Shown here: positions 23,972 through 31,720 of the stretch, one piece after another
How positions within the stretch are numbered: the first letter of the stretch is position 1
Layout: each line of letters opens with the position of its first letter
Assembly (NCBI GenBank): GCA_910579305.1
Contig: CAJTTA010000025.1
Span: 1 to 31,720 of the forward strand
Source of the DNA: an uncultured Muribaculaceae bacterium
GTDB taxonomy: Bacteria > Bacteroidota > Bacteroidia > Bacteroidales > Muribaculaceae
Reading direction: 5' to 3'
DNA length: 31,720 nt
Position numbers and translations under genes: made by a program
Notes under the pieces: generated by a model
Told to the model about the DNA's origin: nothing
Database searches by the model: none
Seen by the model: the letters and a program-made list of their open reading frames with translations, nothing else

Positions 23972-25861
23972 TCACCGCACAGGCTCAAGAATAAGAATCT
24001 GCCTTGGGGTGAAAGTCATCTCAGCGGATGAGTCTCCATCGGGCAAGGGAATGATTACATCGCCCGATAGAACATCCCGGTAGCTACGTCCCGGAGTGAG
24101 GACTTCGGCATACCGCTTCATGTCTATTGAGAGAGAATTATCCTGTCCGTTAAGCATGATTATCGCCTCTTCTCCCTCAGGAGTGTAGCGGCTATACAGG
24201 TACAGTCCGTTGGATGGCATGAAATGCTTCATCTTGCCTCGCGCTATCGCCGCCGCGCCCTTACGCCACTGCATAAGTGCCGACAGGAAGTCAAGCGCTT
24301 CATTCTGCAAGGGGGTGCGGCCTTCGCGCACGAATGCGTTCACCGTATCTCCGGGCCAGCCTCCGGGCATGTCGCGGCGCACATTTCCGTCGCCCGCCTT
24401 GCGGTCGCCCGCCATAAGCAGCTCTGTGCCATAGTATACCTGAGGAATTCCGGGCAAGGTCAGCAGCAAGGTCATGGCTTGCTTCCAGGGGCCGAGAGTA
24501 TCGGGCACTTCAAGAATCATGCGCTCCGTGTCGTGATTGTCAAGAAAGCGCAACAGGTTCATGGGGTCGGCATAAATGTAATCGAGCGCTACATGGTCAT
24601 ATATCTTATTAAGACCGTTCCAGGGATCGGTCTGCTCAGTATATGGAGCGAGTCCGCGACTCTTTATCATGAGGGGGAAGTCCATCACTACGGGCAGATG
24701 CGTGTCTTCGCCCTCCCCGGCCAGCGATGAGCCACGCTGCCAGGCAGCCACGCCTGCGGGATCGCCAAACCAGCATTCGCCTACAATATTGAAGTCGGGA
24801 TACTCGGCAAGCATGGCATCTATCCAGTCGGCCATCGCTTTGCGGTCGGCATAGGGATAAGTATCCATGCGTATGCCATCTATCTGAGCCTCTTCCACCC
24901 ACCACAGTGCATTCTGGATGAGATATTTCATAAGATGAGGATTATGCTGATTCAGGTCGGGCATCTCGCGCACGAACCATCCGTCGGTGCTCAGGCGGCG
25001 GTCATAATCCGAGGCATAGGTATCGGTAATGGTGGAAAGCCGGTAATTGGTCTGCTCATAGCCTTCGGGCAGGTTATACCAGTCGGACGACGGCCTGTCC
25101 TTAAACCATATATGCTCTGATCCGGAATGATTGAATATCATATCCATCACGGTCTTTATGCCCCTGCCATGCAGGGAGTCGATGAGGGCTACATAATCGG
25201 CATTGGTGCCGAAACGGGGGTCTACCTTGTAGTAGTCGGTAGTGGCATATCCATGGTAGGATCCATGCGGCATGTCATTCTCCAGGACAGGATTGAGCCA
25301 CACTGCCGTAACACCAAGAGAGTCGATGAAGTCAATGTGATCGGCTATGCCCTTGAGGTCGCCGCCGTGACGCATGTTGAGATTTTCGCGTGTGGCTCCC
25401 ACGGGAAAGTTCATATCCTTCACGAGATCATTGGAGGGATCGCCATTGGCAAAGCGATCGGGCATGATCATGTAGAGCACATCGGCCGCAGAGAAGCCTT
25501 GCGCTCCTTTCTGCTTGCGGCGGCCGCGCAGCTCGTAGGCATACGTATGTTTCTTCTTACCCCGTGAAAATGTGAATTTAAGTTTGCCGGGTTCAGCCGC
25601 AGGAGTCACATTCAGATAAATGAACAGGTAATTGGGTGAGCCGTCAAGACGGGCGACACTGTCGATGCTCACTCCCTCATAGGGAGCGAGAGACACCTCG
25701 GAGGAGCGTATACCGGGCGCGTGCACCTGTATCTGCAGGGAGGGGTCATGCATTCCTGCCCACCAGTGGGGCGGGTCAAACTGAGGAGCGTCATTTTTTG
25801 CAAGAGAGCTTGTTACCAACAAAAAAGTCAGGCACAGCAGAAGAGCGAGTTTTTTCAACAT
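23972..25861 (-). CDS. Secreted GH13 alpha-amylase family enzyme
   Basis: This enzyme cleaves alpha-glucan bonds, probably in the periplasm, and is like the neopullulanase/cyclomaltodextrinase type (SusA-like). The 629-residue protein has a Sec signal (about 1-21), an N-terminal beta domain (about 25-115), and the GH13 barrel with all four conserved regions: D240-N244-H245 in DMIFNH, the nucleophile D333 in GIRMDT, the acid/base E362 in GECW, and H443-D444 in NHD. A C-terminal beta domain ends it. The start at 25861 is preferred over an upstream ATG that lies inside the terminator stem. No SusC/SusD pair or regulator is nearby, so it is not part of a visible polysaccharide locus. Confidence 0.9.
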   Translation of the reverse strand: MLKKLALLLCLTFLLVTSSLAKNDAPQFDPPHWWAGMHDPSLQIQVHAPGIRSSEVSLAPYEGVSIDSVARLDGSPNYLFIYLNVTPAAEPGKLKFTFSRGKKKHTYAYELRGRRKQKGAQGFSAADVLYMIMPDRFANGDPSNDLVKDMNFPVGATRENLNMRHGGDLKGIADHIDFIDSLGVTAVWLNPVLENDMPHGSYHGYATTDYYKVDPRFGTNADYVALIDSLHGRGIKTVMDMIFNHSGSEHIWFKDRPSSDWYNLPEGYEQTNYRLSTITDTYASDYDRRLSTDGWFVREMPDLNQHNPHLMKYLIQNALWWVEEAQIDGIRMDTYPYADRKAMADWIDAMLAEYPDFNIVGECWFGDPAGVAAWQRGSSLAGEGEDTHLPVVMDFPLMIKSRGLAPYTEQTDPWNGLNKIYDHVALDYIYADPMNLLRFLDNHDTERMILEVPDTLGPWKQAMTLLLTLPGIPQVYYGTELLMAGDRKAGDGNVRRDMPGGWPGDTVNAFVREGRTPLQNEALDFLSALMQWRKGAAAIARGKMKHFMPSNGLYLYSRYTPEGEEAIIMLNGQDNSLSIDMKRYAEVLTPGRSYRDVLSGDVIIPLPDGDSSAEMTFTPRQILILEPVR

Positions 25862-25886
25862 AATAATAGATACTGCATGTAAGAAA

Positions 25887-25934
25887 TATAATCCGTGTGC
25901 CACACGCCTTGACAGACGGGGCACACGGATTATA
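25887..25934 (-). terminator. Terminator between the coiled-coil lipoprotein and GH13 genes
   Basis: A perfect 15-base-pair inverted repeat (25887-25901 with 25920-25934) around an 18-base loop, 25 bases after the stop of the coiled-coil lipoprotein. On the minus strand the AT-rich foot of the stem runs into TTTCTT. The GH13 start is only 26 bases further. Confidence 0.65.
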
Positions 25935-25958
25935 GATTCGGGTTATATACTATTAAAG

Positions 25959-26837
25959 TTATCCAACTTGTATTACAAGGAAGTCACTGAGACCCCAGAA
26001 GCGGGCGGGGTTTGTAATCTTGATGCTCTTGGTTCCGTCGGCATTCTCTACGATCTGGTAGGAATCCTTGGGCTGGCTGGTGAGCACTTTGACTTTCTTA
26101 TTGTGACAAGGTATCACACTGAGGCTACGGCGGTCGGCCTTCTGGAAGTAACTCATCTCAAAGTTGCCCTGCATCACCTTGGTCTTTCCAAGGAATTTCT
26201 TCTCCAGGATGCCATGGCTCTTAAGCTCGGAAGAGGTGCCTATGGCGTAGTACACGCGATTGGCGTCATTCACAGCCTGCTCGGTCTCGGCCTGAGCCTG
26301 CTTGGTCTCGGCCTGAGCCTGCTCCTTGGCCTGAGTCTCCTGAGAGAGGGCCTCACGAGTGGTGTTCACCTCCGTATTGAGGTTGGTAATGGTCTCCTGC
26401 GCGCTTGCCAGCTGAGCCTGCAGCTCTGTGATGCGAGCTTCCTTCTGCTGAACGAGTGTCTTGAGGCGCTCCACTTCCTTGGCCAGCTGACCGGTCTTGT
26501 CATTCTGAGCGTTGAAGCGGGCAGTCATGTCATCAAGACGGGCCTGCTTGGCCTGAAGCTCAGCCTTGATGCGTGCGAGATTTTCTATGATTTCCTGCTT
26601 CTTGTCTACATTATCAGAGCCTCGCAGATTGTATAAAAGCCCCTCCTGTACATTGATTTCCTCCACTCCGGAGTAAATGTCGCTCATAAGGAAGATAAGT
26701 GAGTCCTTTGAATCCTGAGCCATCTCAAGGCGTTCGTTAAGAGCCACTAACTGGGTGGTGTCGGCGTTCTCTGAAGTCTTGCCGCAAGAGGCTAAAAGCA
26801 CTGCGGGAATTGCTAATGCAAGAATAAGCTTCTTCAT
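25959..26837 (-). CDS. Coiled-coil lipoprotein, Cbp1-like
   Basis: This 292-residue protein has a lipobox ending at cysteine 19 (LLASC), a long coiled coil (about 25-190) and a compact C-terminal domain (about 192-292, from VYYAIGTSSELKS to FLVIQVG). This layout resembles the family annotated in Bacteroides as Cbp1-type collagen-binding adhesins; I recall that similarity and have not tested it, and most members have no shown binding activity. Two near-identical 21-base units (26283-26324) encode successive heptads, AQAETKQ and AQAETEQ. It lies between rsmI and a strong terminator. Confidence 0.7.
   Translation of the reverse strand: MKKLILALAIPAVLLASCGKTSENADTTQLVALNERLEMAQDSKDSLIFLMSDIYSGVEEINVQEGLLYNLRGSDNVDKKQEIIENLARIKAELQAKQARLDDMTARFNAQNDKTGQLAKEVERLKTLVQQKEARITELQAQLASAQETITNLNTEVNTTREALSQETQAKEQAQAETKQAQAETEQAVNDANRVYYAIGTSSELKSHGILEKKFLGKTKVMQGNFEMSYFQKADRRSLSVIPCHNKKVKVLTSQPKDSYQIVENADGTKSIKITNPARFWGLSDFLVIQVG
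26283..26324 (-). repeat. Tandem 21-base repeat inside the coiled coil
   Basis: Two adjacent 21-base units (26283-26303 and 26304-26324) differ at one base. Each codes for exactly seven residues, one coiled-coil heptad, so gain or loss of units would keep both frame and heptad register. Confidence 0.75.
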
Positions 26838-26894
26838 AATCTGAAAGTTTTTAGTAGTATAGTATTAATTTTTGAGATATTTCTTGGTTTCAGA

Positions 26895-27674
26895 TCAGGA
26901 GTCAGACTCCATCTCCATACGTTTGCGAGCATATTTGCTCAAAGGCCTGGAAGCAGTGTTTTCCGGAACAGACACTTTATCGGAGTCTGCGGCCCGGTGC
27001 CCATCGCTTCCTTCAATAACTATAACAATCTCTCCGCGCGGATTGTTCTGCTGGAAAAATCTATCAAGTTCATCAAGGGTGCCTTTATGCACCGTCTCAT
27101 GCAGCTTTGATATCTCCCGGCACACTGCCGCTTGGCGCTCAGGGCCAAAGACTTCGGCCAATTGACGGAGCGTGGCCGGAAGACGTTTCGGAGACTCGTA
27201 TATTATGCACGTGCGCGCATCGGCCGCAAGCATGCGAAGGCGCGTGAGCCGGCCCTTCTTGGGGGGCAGGAAGCCTTCGAACACAAATCGGTCGCATGGC
27301 AATCCCGATGAAACGATTGCCGGTACAAATGCTGTGGCCCCAGGCAAACACACCACGTCGATCCCTGCTCGGCGACATTCTCGCGAGAGCATGAATCCGG
27401 GATCGGATATTCCAGGAGTGCCGGCATCACTCACAAGCGCAATATCCATTCCCCCCTCAAGTTGCGCCACTATACCTGCCACTGCTTCATGCTCATTATA
27501 CTTGTGATGGCTGCGTAAAGGTGTGGTTATGCCGTAATGACTGAGGAGCACACTGCTGGTGCGCGTGTCTTCAGCAAGAATAAGCGAAACCTCTCCAAGC
27601 ACCTTGACTGCCCGGAATGTCATGTCCTCAAGATTGCCCACCGGTGTGGGCACTATGTAGAGAGTGCCGGCCAT
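26895..27674 (-). CDS. rsmI: 16S rRNA (cytidine-2'-O)-methyltransferase RsmI
   Basis: RsmI methylates the ribose of C1402 (E. coli numbering) in 16S rRNA near the decoding centre, using S-adenosylmethionine. The 259-residue protein has the tetrapyrrole-methylase-type fold with its signatures in order: VPTPVGNLEDMT at the N-terminus, LAEDTR near 35, and LVSDAGTPGISDPG near 80-93. Length is slightly below the E. coli protein and the C-terminal tail is basic. Its start overlaps the stop of the preceding gene by one base (TGATG), so translation is likely coupled. Confidence 0.94.
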   Translation of the reverse strand: MAGTLYIVPTPVGNLEDMTFRAVKVLGEVSLILAEDTRTSSVLLSHYGITTPLRSHHKYNEHEAVAGIVAQLEGGMDIALVSDAGTPGISDPGFMLSRECRRAGIDVVCLPGATAFVPAIVSSGLPCDRFVFEGFLPPKKGRLTRLRMLAADARTCIIYESPKRLPATLRQLAEVFGPERQAAVCREISKLHETVHKGTLDELDRFFQQNNPRGEIVIVIEGSDGHRAADSDKVSVPENTASRPLSKYARKRMEMESDS

Positions 27675-28504
27675 CAGCTATTGTAATATCTGGTCAACAC
27701 TTGCACAAATGCCTGCACATCCTGGCTCTCAGGATCCCACTGCAAGTCATCGAAAAGATAGTCTTCGGCTTCTTTCAAGTCGGCCATGGTCTCAAGGAGT
27801 GCAAGGGCGTTGAGCCACTCGGGATTACTATTGGAAAAGAGTTCGCGGCGAAAACGGAATTTATCATTTATGGAAAAGAATGAAGCTATCGGCCTGCGGT
27901 CTATAATCCGCATGGAGCGCCTTTCTTCCTCCTGCTCCTCCTCGGAATCAGACTCCCCGTAATCAGGCTCTTCTATAACCTCTTCAGGTTCAGGCATAGC
28001 CGGGTGGTCTGCTGACGGCGCTTTATTGCCTTCGCCGTCCGCATTCTCCTCTTCGGCATAAGCTTCGGCAGTAAGTTCCTCGGCCATTTCCTCTTGCAGG
28101 GAGGCCTCGGCCATCACAGCCTCATCTTTTTCAGCATCATGGCCCGGCGATTCATTCACGTGAGACGACTGCTCTATGGCGGCAGGAAGCACCGGTGCGA
28201 TTTTCTCTTCAAAAAGCAGTTCCGACTCATCCTTATCCTCCGGAGTGGCGGAATCTTTTACTTCGGTCTTTGCGACATCCTCTGTCGACGGAGTCGCGAT
28301 ATGGATCTGTTCAGCCAGGTCTTCCGAAGAAGCCGATACTTCAAGCTTAATGGAGAAAGCCTTGTCGGCGGCCTGAAAACATTTCTCACGAGCCAAGGCT
28401 ATGATTGAGCCACGATTCGCACCTGGCCTGCGGATAGCCATCTCCAGCAGAGCCTCGGCTTCATAGAGTGAGTTGAGTATTTCTCTTAATTGTTGTTCCA
28501 TCAT
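27674..28504 (-). CDS. Bacteroidota protein with acidic linker between dacB and rsmI
   Basis: This 276-residue cytosolic protein of unknown function has three parts. Residues 1-55 are helical and resemble a short helical bundle (LREILNSLYEAEALLEMAI). Residues about 60-205 are an acidic, low-complexity linker dominated by E, A, D and S. Residues about 205-276 form a compact domain (FFSINDKFRFRRELF, then helices with LKEAEDYLFDDLQWD and AFVQVLTRYY). I recall the last domain, with its NDKFRFRRELF core, as recurrent in Bacteroidota next to dacB. It overlaps dacB by four bases (ATGA) and rsmI by one, so all three are one operon. No function should be assigned. Confidence 0.72.
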   Translation of the reverse strand: MMEQQLREILNSLYEAEALLEMAIRRPGANRGSIIALAREKCFQAADKAFSIKLEVSASSEDLAEQIHIATPSTEDVAKTEVKDSATPEDKDESELLFEEKIAPVLPAAIEQSSHVNESPGHDAEKDEAVMAEASLQEEMAEELTAEAYAEEENADGEGNKAPSADHPAMPEPEEVIEEPDYGESDSEEEQEEERRSMRIIDRRPIASFFSINDKFRFRRELFSNSNPEWLNALALLETMADLKEAEDYLFDDLQWDPESQDVQAFVQVLTRYYNS

Positions 28505-29715
28505 TCAGATTGGTTAGAAGGATAAAAAATCTGCATCAGCATGCTCTGCGCGGCATTGTTCACTGCCGCCGCACCGCCTGAAGCATTGTTACCCATTATT
28601 ACTATGACATGTGTCGGCGCGAAATCCTCATCCAGCTTATAGCCGGCAAGACACCGTATTCCGCGCATTGTGCCTGTCTTGAGCGCCACGTAGCTGTCAA
28701 GAGGTGTATCCTTGAAGAGTCGGCGCACGGTGCCCTCTTGTCCGGCCAGCGGAAAGAAAGACACATATTCTTCATCGCCTGCCATGGCCTTCAGCACATA
28801 GGCCAGGAATCCGGCCGGAAACTTATTGGATCGAGACAGTCCGGAGCCGTCAATCAGGCATACATCCTGCATGGGAGCGCCCTTTTTCTTCCAGAAGGCA
28901 GCCTCGAGCCCCACACCCTCATCAGTAGAAGCAGGTCTGCCTGACGCCAATGCGAGGGTGCGCAGGAGTGCTTCGGCATACAGATTGTCTGACCGCATCA
29001 TGCAGCTCCTCATTATCTCGGAAATGGGAGGAGACACATGATCCAGAAGTTCCTTGTCATGTTTCACGGAATCCTTCTCTTCTCCGCGCACGAGAATTCC
29101 GGCATCGGCCAAAGCCTGGCCGAGCACTTTCACCAACACCGCACGGGGATTCTTTACAGCTGTTTTCCCTGAGGCGTTGCGCATGAAGTTCAAGCCATGG
29201 CAACCTGTGCCGTATGCGTGAGAAAGATCTCCGCTACTCCAGGAGGGCGGGGTGGCCGGCGCAGGAAATATATTACAATCCGTAAGGATTCCGCCTACAA
29301 TCTCCCTGACTCCTTTATTTCTCAGGGCAGCCACAATTTCCCCACATATATCCGTGCCCTTAGGCTCCACATCGGCTCCGAGAGAGGGATCTCCTCCCCC
29401 CACTACAAGCAGATTGCCCTCAAGCACGCCATCTCGTATCGGCCCTGTGGCATAGACACGGGTGTGATAGCGGTAATCAGGGCCTGTCTTATGCAGGGTT
29501 GTGGCGATGGTCACGCTTTTAGTGACTGACGCCGGCACAAGAGGAAGAGCTGCATTATGCTCGGCTACGATCTTGCCCGTCTTGAGGTCGATCACCACGG
29601 CAGCACAGCGGTCGGGGCCAAGTGCGGAGGCAAATTCCTCGGCAGGCGTGCCGGCCCATATGCTCACTGCCGACAGCAGAGCAATGTATAAAAAAAGTAA
29701 TCTGTTTATTATCAT
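28501..29715 (-). CDS. dacB: D-alanyl-D-alanine carboxypeptidase/endopeptidase (PBP4, S13 family)
   Basis: This periplasmic enzyme trims or opens peptidoglycan cross-links. The 404-residue protein has a Sec signal (about 1-21) and the three penicillin-binding motifs at expected spacing: S63-V-T-K66, S242-D-N244 and K346-T-G348. The insertion between the first and second motif is typical of class C PBP4-type proteins. It is the first gene of the dacB-linker-rsmI operon, driven by the consensus promoter at 29814-29783, which leaves a leader of about 60 bases. Confidence 0.92.
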   Translation of the reverse strand: MIINRLLFLYIALLSAVSIWAGTPAEEFASALGPDRCAAVVIDLKTGKIVAEHNAALPLVPASVTKSVTIATTLHKTGPDYRYHTRVYATGPIRDGVLEGNLLVVGGGDPSLGADVEPKGTDICGEIVAALRNKGVREIVGGILTDCNIFPAPATPPSWSSGDLSHAYGTGCHGLNFMRNASGKTAVKNPRAVLVKVLGQALADAGILVRGEEKDSVKHDKELLDHVSPPISEIMRSCMMRSDNLYAEALLRTLALASGRPASTDEGVGLEAAFWKKKGAPMQDVCLIDGSGLSRSNKFPAGFLAYVLKAMAGDEEYVSFFPLAGQEGTVRRLFKDTPLDSYVALKTGTMRGIRCLAGYKLDEDFAPTHVIVIMGNNASGGAAAVNNAAQSMLMQIFYPSNQSE

Positions 29716-29782
29716 CCTATTAAGAATTCCATCTAAGAATCATCCACATTCTAATCATAAATAGATATGAGGATAGTCGTTA

Positions 29783-29814
29783 CAAAATTAATTAAACATA
29801 CTGACAATAACAAA
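29783..29814 (-). promoter_or_regulatory. Consensus promoter of the dacB operon
   Basis: TTTG (29814-29811), 20 bases, TAATTTTG (29790-29783) on the minus strand. Both boxes and the spacing match the Bacteroidota pattern exactly. It is divergent from the promoter at 29831-29862, with 16 bases between the two -33 boxes. Confidence 0.85.
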
Positions 29815-29830
29815 AGTTTAGTCACCTGAA

Positions 29831-29862
29831 TTTGGCGGGTATCTAAAAAATATGTAATTTTG
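29831..29862 (+). promoter_or_regulatory. Consensus promoter of the AI-2E permease-tdk operon
   Basis: TTTG (29831-29834), 20 bases, TAATTTTG (29855-29862) on the plus strand. The TTG at the end of the -7 box opens the reading frame formally but belongs to the promoter. The real start is the ATG at 29881, leaving a leader of about a dozen bases. Confidence 0.85.
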
Positions 29863-29880
29863 AACTCAATATATACAATC

Positions 29881-31005
29881 ATGACCACAGGACGCACGCC
29901 TTATACTTTTGACCGCGTGGTGCGCATACTCTTCAGTGTGTGCGCCGTGTTGGCCGTGCTCTATCTGCTCAACCTGCTCAAGGGAGTGTTACTGCCATTT
30001 CTTGTGGCATGCCTCATAGCTTATGCGCTGGAGCCTCTCGTTCAGTTCAACGCCCGCATAGGGCATTTCAAGGGCCGATTTGCACCTGTGATGCTCACTT
30101 TGCTTGAAGTCACCATATTCCTTGGAGTGGCCGCATATCTTCTCATCCCTTATATAATAGGCGAGACCGAAGCCATGATCAGCATGCTGCGGCGATATGT
30201 AGTATCGACTTCAGGCACTCCTTATCTTCCCACAGAGCTTCACAGATTCATACGCGAAAACCTGAATATCGACACCATACAGCAATTGCTCAGTCAGGAG
30301 CAATGGAGCGAATTCATAAAGAGCGCCATCTCCTCTTCATGGAGCTTTGTCTCTTCAGGACTAAGCGTGATATTCGGTGTGTTGAGCTGGTGTATTGTCT
30401 TCCTGTATGTAATCTTCATAATGATCGACTATGAAAAGCTCATGCTATCTTTCCGCCAGCTCCTCCCTCACACTCACCGCGCACGCATCACAGGCATTTT
30501 CAACGATGTGAAGAATGCTATGAACTGCTACTTCCGAGGGCAGGCCCTTATAGCATTCATCGTAGGCTGTCTCTTCTCCATAGGCTTTATAATCATCGGA
30601 TTACCTATGGGGCTGGTGCTCGGTCTCTTCATAGGGCTGCTCAACATGGTGCCCTATCTTCAGCTCATCTCACTGCCTGTCACCGCTCTGCTCTGCCTCG
30701 TATGCTCTGTCGACGGAGGGCCCGACTTCTGGGTCATCTTCTGGGAAAGCATGGCTGTATATGTAGTGGTGCAGTGCATCCAGGATCTTTACCTCACTCC
30801 TCGCATAATGGGTAAGGCCATGGGCCTAAATCCGGCCATAATCCTGCTGTCGCTGTCAGTGTGGGGCGCCCTGCTCGGCTTCCTGGGGCTGATCATAGCC
30901 CTGCCCCTCACCACTCTCGTGCTTTCCTACTATGACCGATATGTGGTACAGCCATATCAGCAGGCAAAAGCAGAAGGCAATATATCTGACATTTCCCCTA
31001 AATGA
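29881..31005 (+). CDS. AI-2E family transporter (PerM/YdbI-like permease)
   Basis: This is an inner-membrane protein of 374 residues with about eight hydrophobic segments, in the usual order: two close helices at the N-terminus (about 12-55), one near 70-90, a soluble part (about 95-145), then a cluster in the C-terminal half including GLLNMVPYLQLISLPV and the QDLYLTPRIMGKAMGLNP loop that marks the family. The family name comes from one member tied to autoinducer-2 export; others move sodium or protons, so the substrate here is open. tdk follows after 10 bases in the same direction. Confidence 0.88.
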   Translation: MTTGRTPYTFDRVVRILFSVCAVLAVLYLLNLLKGVLLPFLVACLIAYALEPLVQFNARIGHFKGRFAPVMLTLLEVTIFLGVAAYLLIPYIIGETEAMISMLRRYVVSTSGTPYLPTELHRFIRENLNIDTIQQLLSQEQWSEFIKSAISSSWSFVSSGLSVIFGVLSWCIVFLYVIFIMIDYEKLMLSFRQLLPHTHRARITGIFNDVKNAMNCYFRGQALIAFIVGCLFSIGFIIIGLPMGLVLGLFIGLLNMVPYLQLISLPVTALLCLVCSVDGGPDFWVIFWESMAVYVVVQCIQDLYLTPRIMGKAMGLNPAIILLSLSVWGALLGFLGLIIALPLTTLVLSYYDRYVVQPYQQAKAEGNISDISPK

Positions 31006-31015
31006 CCTCTTCAGC

Positions 31016-31651
31016 ATGAATCGCTTAGGCAAACTTTATTTTCGCTACGGCACCATGGGCTCGGCAAAAACCGCAATGCTGCTCACCCAGGCCTATAACT
31101 TTGAGGAGCGCGGCATGGCTTACATGTGCTTTAAGCCTGTGGTGGACACTCGCGATGCCAAGAATGTAATCCGCTCACGAATAGGCATCGAGCGTGAGTG
31201 CCAATGGATATATCCCGACACCGACCTATACGCTGTCATACGCCGTATCTTTGAGGAGACCATGGAAACTCCGGGATGGATGCTCATTGATGAGGCTCAG
31301 TTCCTATCGGCCGAGCAGGTGGATCAGCTCGCCCATGTGGTGGATGACTTCGGCTGCAATGTGGTGTGCTACGGACTACGCACGGACTTCACGTCGCATC
31401 TCTTCGAAGGCTCTCGCCGTCTCTTTGAGATAGCCGATTCAATCGATGAAATAAAAAGCACTTGCTCCTGCGGCCGCAAGACCATAGTCAACGCCCGCAT
31501 CGATTCGCTGGGCAGAATTGTCACAGAAGGCGAACAAGTGGAAATAGGTGGCAATGACAAGTACATGGCCGTATGCCGCAAATGCTGGACTAACAAGCGG
31601 ATAGAACTGGCCCGGAAAGACACCCTTCCTTTTGACTCTGATGATATCTGA
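31016..31651 (+). CDS. tdk: Thymidine kinase (type II)
   Basis: This cytosolic enzyme phosphorylates thymidine in nucleotide salvage. The 211-residue protein has a P-loop (YGTMGSAKTA, 11-20), the DEAQFL motif with catalytic glutamate E93, and the structural zinc site from four cysteines C150, C152, C187 and C190. The frame is open upstream into the permease gene, but the ATG at 31016 gives the normal N-terminus right before the first strand, 10 bases after the permease stop. It probably shares the permease promoter. Confidence 0.93.
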   Translation: MNRLGKLYFRYGTMGSAKTAMLLTQAYNFEERGMAYMCFKPVVDTRDAKNVIRSRIGIERECQWIYPDTDLYAVIRRIFEETMETPGWMLIDEAQFLSAEQVDQLAHVVDDFGCNVVCYGLRTDFTSHLFEGSRRLFEIADSIDEIKSTCSCGRKTIVNARIDSLGRIVTEGEQVEIGGNDKYMAVCRKCWTNKRIELARKDTLPFDSDDI

Positions 31652-31720
31652 GCTAAAGACGCAAGACTTAGAGAGCGTTTGAATTTAAACCGTATTAACA
31701 ATTAAAGAGAATGGGAGTAA
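31652..31720. other. Right edge, no feature seen
   Basis: The last 69 bases after tdk are non-coding as far as can be read. No hairpin with a T run is visible, so the operon may continue or end beyond the window. Confidence 0.5.

Noticed and set aside
29860..29880. TTG start seven codons upstream for the AI-2E permease
   Set aside because: That TTG is the end of the -7 promoter box TAATTTTG; the transcript would start after it.
30932..31015. 28-codon upstream extension of thymidine kinase
   Set aside because: It overlaps the permease gene, and the family N-terminus starts at 31016.
1..31720. CRISPR arrays, tRNA or rRNA genes, transposases, toxin-antitoxin pairs, phage genes
   Set aside because: No repeat-spacer pattern, cloverleaf, terminal inverted repeats with transposase, or matching protein was seen on either strand.

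Overview
The window looks like chromosome from a gut-type member of the Bacteroidales; the Muribaculaceae are a plausible family, but no rRNA or other marker here fixes that. The evidence is a Bacteroidota promoter grammar (TTTG, about 20 bases, TAnnTTTG) found exactly at several gene starts, a Mfa/FimA-type fimbrial operon with DUF3575 and DUF3868 partners, GldH, a Bacteroidota-type LptD and a T9SS-tail-like protein. No Shine-Dalgarno pattern was noted at the starts examined. I found no tRNA, rRNA, CRISPR array, insertion sequence or phage gene. Almost everything is on the minus strand; only the last two genes (from 29881) are on the plus strand.

Region 1 (190-7194, minus) reads as one long conserved transcription unit from a near-consensus promoter at 7194-7163: a ZapB-like coiled-coil protein, zapA, a 188-base gap holding a strong hairpin, rny (RNase Y), ricT (8 bases later), gldH (17-base overlap), an M24 peptidase, and a CCA-adding enzyme (ATGA overlap), closed by a hairpin terminator. 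It joins cell division, mRNA decay and tRNA maturation.

Region 2 (7196-18492, minus) is a TlpA-like thioredoxin lipoprotein followed upstream by a complete fimbrial operon. In order of transcription it holds DUF3575, a DUF3868/OmpA-like protein, the Mfa1-family major subunit, the Mfa2/FimB-family anchor, a 619-residue accessory lipoprotein with an odd acidic C-terminal part, and an 1100-residue putative tip protein. The 437-base upstream region carries a run of eight G (minus strand) located where the -33 box would lie, next to an inverted repeat. This is a candidate phase-variable or regulated fimbrial switch and the most interesting site in the window.

Region 3 (18493-26837, minus) holds single or loosely grouped genes, several separated by hairpin terminators: lptD, an HD-domain phosphohydrolase, ilvE, a T9SS-tail-like small secreted protein, a tiny lipoprotein, a secreted GH13 amylase and a coiled-coil lipoprotein of the Cbp1-like type.

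Region 4 (26895-31651): dacB, an acidic-linker protein and rsmI overlap as a tight minus-strand operon. Divergent from it, an AI-2E-type permease and thymidine kinase run on the plus strand. The two divergent promoters are the clearest in the window and also correct the start of the permease gene.
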